From contig OZ035962.1 in the NCBI GenBank assembly GCA_964034945.1, positions 22,167,530 to 22,231,529 of the forward strand: a DNA stretch of 64,000 bases. The letters are read 5' to 3'. Numbering within the stretch: the stretch's first letter is position 1; each line of letters starts with the position of its first letter. This DNA is from Chrysopilus asiliformis. Taxonomy: Eukaryota; Arthropoda; Insecta; Diptera; Rhagionidae. Both the position numbers and the translations under genes were made by a program. Under the pieces are notes generated by a model. That model ran no database searches and was not told the origin of the DNA. It worked only from the letters and a program-made list of their open reading frames with translations. Of the stretch, positions 23,516-34,600 are shown one piece after another.

Positions 23516-25774
23516 TACTATCGTATGTATCCCTCGGAATACTTTTGGCAGTTTTCTGTAATTATAACTTTTTGAAAGTCATCACAACTGCAAAAGTCAC
23601 GTGGATAAAATCGTTTCAACGGAAAAAGGTGTGGAATGTTTGGGATATTCCAGGACCCTGTTCGATACCACTCTTTGGTACGAAGTGGATTTTTTTTCTA
23701 CTTTATAAAATATCTAAAGTTCACGAAGCATATGCTGGTAATTTAAATTTTTTAACTGCTAAAGATGATTTTTTTAACTTAATTCAATTCAGATTTAAAC
23801 AGAAAATATGGGCCCATAGTACTGGAAGTGACACCCTCAGGAATCCCAATTGTCCATCTATTCAACAGGCTCGATATTGAGAAAGTTTTACGTTATCCTA
23901 GCAAATTTCCATTTCGACCGCCAACGGAAATTGTCACTCTTTACAGGCAGTCTCGTCCTGATAGATACGCAAGCAATGGAATCACAAATGAGTAAAGAAA
24001 TATTTTAAATAGGAAATATATACTACAATAATAAATTGAATAATTCTTAGGCAAGGAGAACGATGGTACAATTTAAGGTCCAAATTAACGCCCTACATTA
24101 CCTCACCTCGAATCCTTCAGCTCTTTTTGCCAGCACTCAACAGTATTTGCGATGATTTCATTGAACTCCTGCGAATCAAGCGGAATCCAAAAACATTTTG
24201 TGTTCAGAACTTTCAGGATATTACAAACCTCCTTGGATTGGAAGCTGTCTGTATGTTGATGTTGGGAAGAAGAATGGGATTTCTATCACAAAATCCAAAT
24301 GAAAATGTAATCAAACTAGCGGCTGCTGTGAAACAGCTTTTCATTTCACAAAGAGATTCGTATTATGGAATGGGACTTTGGAAGTACTTTCCGACAAAAA
24401 CCTACAGGGAATTCGCTAAAAGCGAGGACACTATTTATAAGTAAGTGAAACTAGCGAAATTTTTTTGTGCTATTTACAAACAGTTTTTATCACAAAATTT
24501 TAAAATTCTCACATTCTCTTAAATTGACTTTGAAAGAAGTTTTAAGATCGCAATTCTATTCCAAAAATTTCGTTAGTATCGTTTCAGAAATGGTGGACAA
24601 AGCATTGATGGACGAGGAGTTCGAATATACGGACACAGATGTGAAAAGTGTATTTATAAAAATTTTGCAAGATCAAGATTTGGACATACGGGAAAAGAAA
24701 TCAGCAATTATTGATTTTGTTGCTGCTGGAATCGAAACGGTACGCATTTCTCACAAACAATAAAATTTACAAAAATCAAAAAAATTGTTTTGTTTTTAAA
24801 TTTTCAGTTAGCGAATACATTGATATTCGTTCTTTTTTACATAACACAACACAATAGCGCTAGGGATTTAATATTTAAGGAATTTGAAGACTGCGAAGAT
24901 GTTATTCTTCAAGATCATTTATCGAGGGCAACCTTTACCAAGGCTTGTCTTCAAGAAACATATCGTGTTCATCCGACAGCATTCTGTCTAGCTAGAATTT
25001 TAGAAGAGGAAACCACACTCTCAGGATATAGCCTTAAGCAAGGCGTAAGTTGCGTAGCAGCAATTATTAATACGATTGAACCTTGGTTTACGATATTTTT
25101 CGAGCTTTGGTTTATAAACAAGATCTCAGTTCAAAAATCGAACCACGGTTCTTGAACACAAAAAGAGTTTCATTGATTTATGAACAACTTTTAACAACTG
25201 GTTATGTTCATAAACCGAAATTCCCGTGTATTGATATTTTTATGGAATTAGACATTCAAAAACTTTAAAATCAAATTTAATTTCAATAAATTTATTATTT
25301 TAATTTCTGCAGACCGTAGTTTTATGCCAAACAATGATCGCTTGCTGGAAAGAGGAGAATTTTCTAAATGCAAACAGTTTCAATCCAGAACGATGGCTGG
25401 AAAGGAATCCAGAATCCGATCTTGGAACATCAATTATTTTCCCATTTGGTGTTGGAAAACGTAAACTTTATTTCTCATTCTTTTAAGACGTTTTATTTCC
25501 ACGTTTTGCTTCTTTATATTTCCAGGTACCTGTCCTGGAAAGCGATTCGTCGAAATGGAGCTTCTCATGCTCATCGCAAAGGTACATACGAAAAAATATT
25601 TTATTAAACTCAAAATTCTTGGAATTAAAGCGTTTTTATCTTGAATAAAAATTTTTCTTCTTTCAGTTAAGTCGATCTTTTCACATCGACTTCGAAAAGA
25701 AATTGGAAACGGAATTTGAGTTTCTGCTGGCTCCAAAAACTCCTGTAAATTTAATCTTAAGAGATAGAAATTAG
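23500..25774 (+). CDS. shd: Ecdysone 20-monooxygenase, CYP314A1 (shade)
   Basis: Mitochondrial-type P450 that hydroxylates ecdysone at C20 to give 20-hydroxyecdysone in peripheral tissues. Coding exons: 23500-23737, 23793-23991, 24051-24440, 24577-24739, 24808-25044, 25313-25460, 25526-25581, 25667-25774. All introns are GT-AG, and the exons sum to 1,539 nt, 512 aa plus stop; Drosophila shade is slightly longer. Visible landmarks: hydrophobic N-terminus then a basic stretch, WDIPGP hinge (48-53), GRRMGFL, I-helix AAGIET (325-330), ExxR (E380-R383), FNPERW (432-437) and haem loop PFGVGKRTCPG with ligand Cys461. Long blocks such as RDSYYGMGLWKYFPTKTYR are characteristic of CYP314A1 rather than other Halloween P450s. 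Nothing is broken. Poly(A) signals lie at 25,860 and 25,866. A 13-codon upstream frame (23,474-23,515) overlaps the start out of frame. Confidence 0.95.
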
Positions 25775-25923
25775 TGATTTCTATTATATAAATATATTTT
25801 GTTTAAAATATTGTATTTATTTTCTTGTTGTTTTTATGATTTTTTTTTATTTGATTTTTAATAAAAATAAAGAAATATTAATGTAAAAAGCGTTGCTTCT
25901 TTTTATAAAAAATCTTTCAAGTG

Positions 25924-26313
25924 TAATGCTACATTTACACGAATGACAAATTTGTCATTTTTTTCTTGTCATTATGTTAATTCCCGTGTAAATGGCATAA
26001 TTTTTGTAATTTTTTCTGTCAGAAAATGTCAATCTCTCATAAAAGAATGAACTTGTCCATTCTTTTATGCCAGATTGTCATTCGTACAAACGCAATATTA
26101 GTTATGACAAAAGTTGAATACTAAAGTTGTCATAACTAATATTGCGTTTGCACGAATGACAATCTGGCATAAAAGAATGGACAAGTTCATTCTTTTATGA
26201 GAGATTGACATTTTCTGACAGAAAAAATTACAAAAATTATGCCATTTACACGGGAATTAACATAATGACAAGAAAAAAATGACAAATTTGTCATTCGTGT
26301 AAATGTAGCATTA
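25924..26313. mobile_element. Near-perfect palindromic foldback MITE, 187-bp arms, TA target site
   Basis: Two 187-bp arms (25,924-26,110 and 26,127-26,313) are reverse complements with one mismatch, around a 16-bp spacer. Taking TA as the target duplication, the element is 25,926-26,311 and starts ATGCTACATTTACACGAATG. Such a palindrome would fold into a long hairpin in RNA or single-stranded DNA. No coding sequence. TA targets suggest Tc1/mariner mobilisation. It lies 150 bp past the shade stop codon, just beyond its poly(A) signals. Confidence 0.9.
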
Positions 26314-26544
26314 GAGCCTGTCTCGATTAGAAATCCGCAGTTTTCTCTTTCTTCGCAGATTCCCGGGCGAGAAAAAGTTTTTGTGTAAATGTATACTGAG
26401 CCGATTTTGTCAGATTTTCTGAAAAAAGTTTTTGAAAAGACAACGTCGCGCGAATATGTCGAACAATGGCCTAAATGAATAGCAACGTCTTGAAATTTCC
26501 CGAACACAACAGTTTTTCACGAAATTTGTTAATATTACTCACTT

Positions 26545-27284
26545 ATAACGAAAATACAATGAAGCGTTGACGCGTTCGTAAGCTTTGAAATTTCAGCGCA
26601 CCAAGCACGCTTTGACAATTGAACGCTTTGAAGCGTCTGTGCTAAAACCTAATAACGCTTCGTAAGAACTACACGCTTCACTATTTTTATTTCAAATAAA
26701 ATGTAAATAAAGAGTTTATGTGAATTAAAAAGCCTTTGGAAGACATAGAATTTGTTGCAGGAGTAGCACACAAAGCACATGAATTAAAAACATCAATTGA
26801 TGATGGTGAATTCAAGAAATAAATATTGAAAGAGATGCGGACGACTTCTTTATAAAATAAGTTATTTAAATAAAAGCCACGATGATCCTTAGCATCTTTA
26901 AAGTCACTAGAATAATCGGCAAATATATTTGAATTAATTTTACTTTATTTTTTGTCTTGTTATTCCGCATTTTCACACAATTTCGATTTTAGATTGCATA
27001 CATATTAATTATTTTTCTCTATTTTAATTAATCGTTCCAAAAAAGCATCATTTGCCCCACCATTTTCCAAAAATCATTCACAATACGCAATTTTCATTCA
27101 AATTTCAAAGCGCCAACGCGTCTGAAAGTAGAAAGCAGGTCTACTCCAAGCGTCAGGGGGCTTCGAAGCGTCAAGGCGAAGCGCCATTATAAATCGTTCC
27201 ATAGTAAGCCACGGGTTTTACTTTTGAAGCGTCGAAATGTCAAAGCTTACGCACGCCTTGACGCGTCATTGTGTTTTCGCTATT
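26545..27284 (+). mobile_element. Inverted-end element (about 740 bp) with a C-terminal ORF remnant
   Basis: The left end (CGAAAATACAATGAAGCGTT) and the reverse-complemented right end (CGAAAACACAATGACGCGTC) match over about 43 of 55 positions, including CGTAAGCTTTGA. At 26,736-26,822 the + strand encodes an EDIEFVAGVAHKAHELKTSI tail, ending DDGEFKK and a stop. This looks like the last exon of a transposon-borne protein, but I cannot name it. GCGTC/GACGC motifs are dense near both ends. No transposase. Confidence 0.55.
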
Positions 27285-28654
27285 ATCAAACTCTAAATGC
27301 ATTACTTTTCGAGAGAGGAATCGTCGAAAATGCGACACAATAGATCAAGCAGGAGGGATGGAAAAGGGGGGGGGGGGGGGGGGGGGGTCTGAAAGAGCCA
27401 AATTTGGGCGTAACGCGTGACACTTTTCATTCATATTTCCTACCCAGACGTCACTTTTCTACCGCTATTAGTACGTCCTGACAATTTTTTTCGCCGCGAT
27501 GTTTTCTTCAATATTTTGGATTTTTGTCCAAGACAAAAAGAAAATCTAGAACATCGGTCTCCACTAGACATTTTAAGGTAGGAAATGAAAAAGAATATAA
27601 TTTATTTCCAATCGAGTCCGCATTTAATACTAAAATATCCGCAAATACTTATTTGATGATTCTTCAAAATCAATGATGATTGAGGAGCCTATTTTTCAAA
27701 AAAAATTAATTCACAAAATAACAAAAAAACACACAACTGAAGCCAAATTAATAATTTTTTTTATTTGTTCATTTTTGTTCACAATTTGATAGAACCATTA
27801 TAAAGATTTGACTAGACAAATAGGTGTGTTTTCACAATTTCTCATTTAAAATTTTTTTTTAACACTCAGTGATACAAAATATTTATTCATCGTTACATAA
27901 TAGTTACAGAAATCATGCCGGTGTGATGATTAAATTTCTTTGTTTTGTTCTTGTTACAAATTTGTTCGGGTGGAATTCTTATAAAATAATTTTTATTGCA
28001 CCAAAAAAATAATAATAATAATTGGTGGTTGCCAAATATATCAATGCTGCAATCACAACCAGAAAATAATAATTATTGTATCTAGATTAACTGTATATAA
28101 TCGTTATTACAAAATATTAAGCCATTTTTCCATCACCAAAGAGGTAGAATTAATACAACATAATTTAATTGTTAAGTTTATCACAAAAAGCTACAATTTG
28201 ACTAAATACGGTTTTTTCTGTTAATATTCATTATAATTTTTTTAATTCAAAATCTAATCACTAAAATGAATACTTTGATCATCTACCTTTTTGGTATTTA
28301 ATATTAGTATTAAGTAGAAATGCTTCTTCTCAATTTTGCTAAAAAAAAAATTTTAAGTAAAAATTAATAATTAAATTAATCTTTGAAGAATGTGTGCATT
28401 GCAAGTGATTGATTAAAATTAAGTATTAATCGTATGAGATGTTAGAGAGAAGAAATTAAATATTTTTTTTAGAGTTGCTATTTTTCTCATTCTTTATCTC
28501 TAAATGCCGCGTTTGGTTAAATTGCATATGGTTGGTTTTTTTAAAGCATAATAATAAATTTTAATTCTCTCTTTATAAGCATTTCAATTAAATGCAGCCC
28601 CTCTAATTGCAGCTGGGTGGCACTTTGCTTAGTGGACATTGGAAAAAAGTGCGT
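27285..28654. other. Klp64D 3' flank and probable 3' UTR; G-tract
   Basis: A run of about 20 G residues lies at 27,367-27,387. The rest is very AT-rich. On the minus strand AATAAA signals occur at 27,882-27,887 and 27,760-27,765, which could end the Klp64D transcript about 770-890 nt after its stop. No gene seen. Confidence 0.45.
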
Positions 28655-31600
28655 TTAAGGGCATTTTCTTGTGGTTGTTGGTCTTGGTACGCCCGATGTG
28701 CGTGGTCTCGCTGATTTTGCACGAACTGGCTCTGATACACTTTCCGTATTGTAGCTCAGGTAACTGTGAGACAGATCCATAAACTCAGACTAAAATGCAG
28801 CAATATTTAGACGATATTTTAACAAAAGAACAGTTAACAAAATCCAAAAATTTACCTCTTTGGCAGTTCCTTTTGCTTCTGGAATATGTTTTCGCATATT
28901 ATTCCCAGTGTAAGCCACACATTTTAGTTGCCATTCTCCAATATCTTCATTCCAATGTGTGTATCGCTCAATCATAGTCTGATTTAGATAAAATATCATC
29001 AATATATTTTATAAAATCTCTCAAATTTAATAAAAAAAAATCTCACTTGATACTCCTTTGGAATGTAGGAATTTAAGACAAGTTCACAAAGCGCCAATTC
29101 CCTCGACAAACTTCGAATATTTTCATAGATACCTTCCTTTTCTCTTTGATGTTCCTGCTGTTGATCGGCCAATTCCGATTTAACACTCATCAGTAGCTGC
29201 ATAACACGATGAATCTTTTTGGTTTTTCCAATGCAAGCGTCATGCAAAGATGAGTATCTTTCTTCGATATCAATTCGCTCCGTCTAAATTTAAAGAAAAA
29301 ATTAAGTATCTAAAAGGACATAAATTAACATCGAATAAAACCTCTTTCTTCTGAAGTGATTTCCTCAGCTCTTCTTCCGTTTTCTCTCTCATTTGCAACT
29401 CAGCAATTGAGTTTTCAAGGAGTTTATCTTGTGCTTGTGCTTTTTCCAATAAATTCTCACCACCAACGAGAATTTTCGTCTCCAGTGATGAAAGTTTTGC
29501 TCGTAGCTGCTCTTGTTCAGATCTACAAAAATTGAATTAAAAAAAAAATCCCAATTGCAATTCTGAAAAAAAAACCGTACTTGGCTCGGTTAAGTTCTTG
29601 CTGGCTCTCCAGAACTTTTTTCTCTAACAACTCTTTCTCAGCATCCGTTTTTTCCTGTTCGTTTTCGCTTTGTTTCTTCTTCTTCTTTTCCTTTTTCTTA
29701 ATATTCTCCTCCTCAATTTCTTCGATTTCAATTTCGAAATTTTCTTCTTCCTCCTCCTCTGATTCCTCTCCGGAACCCATATCGAAGCAGCCCTCCTCCA
29801 ATTGTCGCTTAAGTTCAGCGATTTCTTCCTGGAAATGTCGCAGTAAAGCGTCCTTAGGTTCGTCATTGACATGAGTCTTATTCTGAATACTCTTGGCTCG
29901 ACTAGCATAGCGTAAAGTTGATATTGTTTCTACGTAATTCAAATCAGATGGACTCACACTAGCACACTGTAAAAATGGCAACAAAAATTTTGTAGAAATA
30001 AATTAGAATTTTAAGACTTGTAACTGATTTTCAAAAATTCGTATTCACCATAACAGTTTTCGAGTTTCCACCCAATGAATCCTGCAGTAAGCGAGTCAAT
30101 TTTGAATTTCGATAGGGAATATGCGTACTTTTTCCATCGACCAACGCACTGATCACGTTTCCCAGTACCGAAAGTGAAAGATTTATTTTAGTTGCCTCCT
30201 TCAGACGAATACCAGTCGCCTGAGTTTTACTCTGTCGTTCAGAGCCTGCCAAATCGACTAGTTGCAATTTACCCATTTTCACGTGTTGCTCGCCAGCGTC
30301 ATCCGTTTCGCTCGACTCGACGGTGATCGAGAAAATCGCATGAGAACGCGATGATTCCGAATTCATTTTTGTAGCGCCAACAACACCTGAAAGTTTATTC
30401 TTTGTAAGAAAATTAAGTAATAGAGAAACGAAATGATTTCTAACGGTTTTTATTTCCCAATTTCATGATGTTATCTAAATCGTCGGCGTTATGTACCACA
30501 TATCCGCTTAGATCCTTGACAAACACTCCAATGTCGGCACGTTCCTTTACTTCCAAACTTTTGTTAAGTTGTTTGCCCAGCAAGTCTCGTACTTCTTCAT
30601 TGTAGATCTCCATGTAACTCACACGGACCAAAAATCTACAAAAGTAAATATGCTTTAAGAAAAATAATTTTTTTTCGGGTTTTTTTTTGAGTTGGTTGCA
30701 AAATACGTCAAGCATTTAGAGAGGAAGCGGGAGGCTCCTCCCTTGTACATGCATGACGTATGAAATCCCATAAAAACATTTGGGAAAAACGAGACGCGAA
30801 ACGGGAGGTAAAAGACATCGAAATTGTTTCTCGAAATTGTTTCTTTTACCTCCTAAAAACCGAAACGATTTTGTTAAAAATACAATCGAATTTCGAGGTA
30901 TGGAAAAATCAGGCCAATTTTTTTAGTTTTCCTGTAAAACTGGACCCGTTTTTTGAACGAGTCCGTCATGACTTCCACTTAAATCGTATTTTACTTACTT
31001 CTGATTATCCTTAGCTTTGGCAATATGACCGAAAATATGAGCAAATGTATTTGGTATGATTCCCTTGGTTTGGGGTGAATTCGGGTTTCCCGACATTGTG
31101 TACGTTTTACCTGTACCCGTTTGACCATATGCCAAAATCGTTCCATTGTATCCCTCCAGTACTTTATCAACAATAGGACGAGCAGTATCAACGTACAAAT
31201 CAATCTGTAAAATATTTTTTATATAAACAAACATTTCATATAAATAGCAAACATTTCATCAAAAATTTAACTCCCCGCTTCCTCATTTAAATTTAATTTC
31301 AAATAAACAATCAACTCGTTGGAATTTAAAAATTTCCATTGCAACAGACAATAGCGAAATTGTTAAATGGTTGAACAAGGAGACTCATTTTATTTTCTCA
31401 TTTTTAAATTCTAGAAGACACAACCAAATAACAAATAACTTGACAATGACATCGGGGGATTTAGTGAATAAATTCAGTTAAAGTAGTAGAAAACTATTAA
31501 GTTTTATGTTTCTTAACTGAGTGAGTTCACATTTAAGACATCAACGAACGCCTTCTCGGATATTTAGTCGCGTTGATGAGCAGTAAATTAATCGAATTGA

Positions 31601-34600
31601 ATTAATGCAATGGTCGGATGAAGTAATCTATTTGACCCTAGACGACCGACATAAGATAAATTCAAGTTGAGTAATTAACGAGCTCAAGATATTTGCTTTT
31701 ATAATCTAAATCGACGTCCAGTTATACAGCTGTAAGTCATGTATAAGAATCCAGTCTTCAATTTGTAGATTTTTTTCTAAAGGATAGCGACGATTTATTT
31801 ATTTTAATGTTTTTAACATACATTCATGGTTGTAGTCATTTTTAAACATAAGGGTGGTTAAATTTTAAGGGCCGATGTTGAATGTGAACCACACCTAAAC
31901 GTCAAGTTTTTTTCTGCATTTCATTTGACATTTCTCAATTTCAGACTAACTCAATTTGAACCATGGAAAGATACACAATCGAGCAACGCGTTAAAGTTAT
32001 TCAGGCTTATTATGAAAATGGGCGTTCAAATCAAAATGCATATCGTGCACTTCGTGATTTTTTCGGTCAATTTAATCGTCTAAATGTGCGTACAATCGGA
32101 AAAATCGTGCAAAAATTTGAGCAAACCGGGTCTGTAGGAGATGTGAAAACACCAGTGCATGCTCGTACAGCTCGTACTGCAGAAAATATTGCTGCTGTTC
32201 GCGATAGTGTGACTGAAGAGCCGTCCACCTCAACTCGTCGTCGTGCCCAACAATTGCACCTCCCACGCTAGTCGTTGATGAACATTATGCATAAAGACTT
32301 GCATTTACACGCTTACAAGGTGCAATTGACTCAAGAACTAAAGCCTCTTGACCATTTCAAGCGCCGTCAATGGTCAGAATGGTGGCAAGAAATGGCAACA
32401 GTGGATGATCAATTTTCGAAGAAAATCATCTTCAGTGATGAGGCACATTTTCACCTCAGTGGATTTGTCAATAAGCAGAACAGCCGCATTTGGGCGAATG
32501 ATAATCCAAGAGTGATTGTCGAAAAACCAATGCACCCACAAAGAGTGACTGTTTGGTGCGGTTTATGGGCTGGCGGCATCATCGGGCCGTATCTTTTCCA
32601 AAATGAGGCCGGTCAGGCAGTTACTGTGAATGGTGTTCGCTATCGTGAGATGATAACGAACTTGTTATGGCCCGAATTGGAAGATATGGATGTGGACGAT
32701 ATGTGGTTTCAACAGGACGGTGCCACTTGCCACACAGCTACCGAAACAATCGCTCTTTTGCGCGACAAATTTAATGGCCGTGTTATCTCACGTGGTGGCG
32801 ATGTCAATTGGCCGCCAAGATCATGTGATTTGACACCGTTGGACTTCTTTCTTTGGGGTTATTTGAAAGAAAAGGTGTACGTCGATAAGCCAGCAACAAT
32901 TCAAGAGCTAAAGAATGAGATAATTCGGCACATTAACGGCATAGAACCTCAATTATGCCTCAGCGTCATCGAAAATTTGGACCATCGGATGGAGGTGTGC
33001 CGCCGAGGTCGCGGCGGCCATTTGGCCGATATTTTGTTCCATACATAATTGAACCATAGCAATATTATCATAATAAAAAGAAATGACAATAATTTCCTAA
33101 ATAATTCGTGTTTTATTCAAAATCAACATCGGCCCTTAAAATTTAACCACCCTTTAATTTAATTTGGTAAAATTGAAAATTTTTGTTTTAGAGCGCGTCT
33201 TTATTAAAAATAAATCTTTTCTACGCGAATTTCCGCAATGGCAGGACATGGACGAAAGCATCATTTATTTTCAACCGAGACCGCGTTTTATGGGCAAATT
33301 TTTCGCCTATTCGGACCCCTGATATTTTTATACTATACTTGGAATCTTATACCACCTGCCGTCGACGTATTCAGCCCCTATATGAATCCTTACTTCCTTT
33401 ATTGCATAATAAATTTATTCACTAAAAAAACTGCATTTACAAACTTTTGAAACGAAGATTCTGGTCCTCAAAAGGCCTTTAAATTTCAAACCACAAAAAT
33501 AAATTAAGCTACGCTCCGTATTACGCGAATTCAGCTTACACGAATTTTATCGGAACACATCTACTATGCAAGTCGGCAGATCGACGTAATTTGATAATTT
33601 GATAAAAGTGGAATGCAAGAATTTGTCCAAACTCTCGTAAACTATTTTTCAAGCGTATTTTTTTTTAAATTAGGAAACAAACTGACAAGTTTTCCCACCA
33701 AAAAATCAAAAAAACAATTAAACATTTTCAGACCTACTATGGCAATTGTCCCTGATGTGCGCCACTAAAGTTGGTAGAAATAAATGCACTGCAGGCGAAT
33801 ATCGGTACATTTTGACGTCAAAATGGGCTCAAAAGGATACTTTACCGATATCTGATAGAAGACAGACCTTAAGTCTATAAAATCCATCACATATTTAAGG
33901 AAGAGAAAGAAGATGAAAAAGGGATCTGCAGTAGTGTGAAGGTAAAAAAAAACCGAAATAGAAGCGCAAGGAATGGGAAAGCTGAAAATCAGATTGACGT
34001 ATTTTATAGACAGCTCATTACGAATAAAAAGAAAGATCTTTTTTAGTTTTTCACGCAAAAACTCTAATAAAATACCCAAGCCGATTTCTATTAAATTTTG
34101 TTATCTACCATAAAAGGTTAAAAATTTCTAATGCGAAAAAAACATTCTTCAAACACCACCGCTAAATGTGTTTATTTTAGAAAAAAAACTCATGCTGGCA
34201 ACTTAAAATTCACTCACCGAATTAATGTTTTAATTAGTGTTAATTAGCAAACCATAAATATTTTAAGTTGAGTGAACGAAATTCAAAAGCCATTTGCCCC
34301 GGCTGGCAATTTTAAGAGACATTTGCCCAATATTCTTGAGAAGTTGAATTAAAACATTTCTATTAAAGGGGGAAAAGTGACGAAAAATTACTAAATTAAT
34401 TATTTCCCATGTACGAGTAGTTTTTGTCCTCCCACAATGCAACGTTTATGCGTTCAATTAACTCAATTATTGGGTGTGTCTTTAGTTCCACGCATTCATC
34501 AAAGTGACCCAATTTTATGCGTTTTAAGGAAAAGTTCGACACCTCAGTGCGAGTTGAATTCTTAGACAATTGGTAAGAAAAACGAAAATCTATAGAATGT

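Noticed and set aside
29581..29874. Ser/Phe-rich + strand frame
   Set aside because: Antisense of the acidic and Lys-rich part of Klp64D exon 6.
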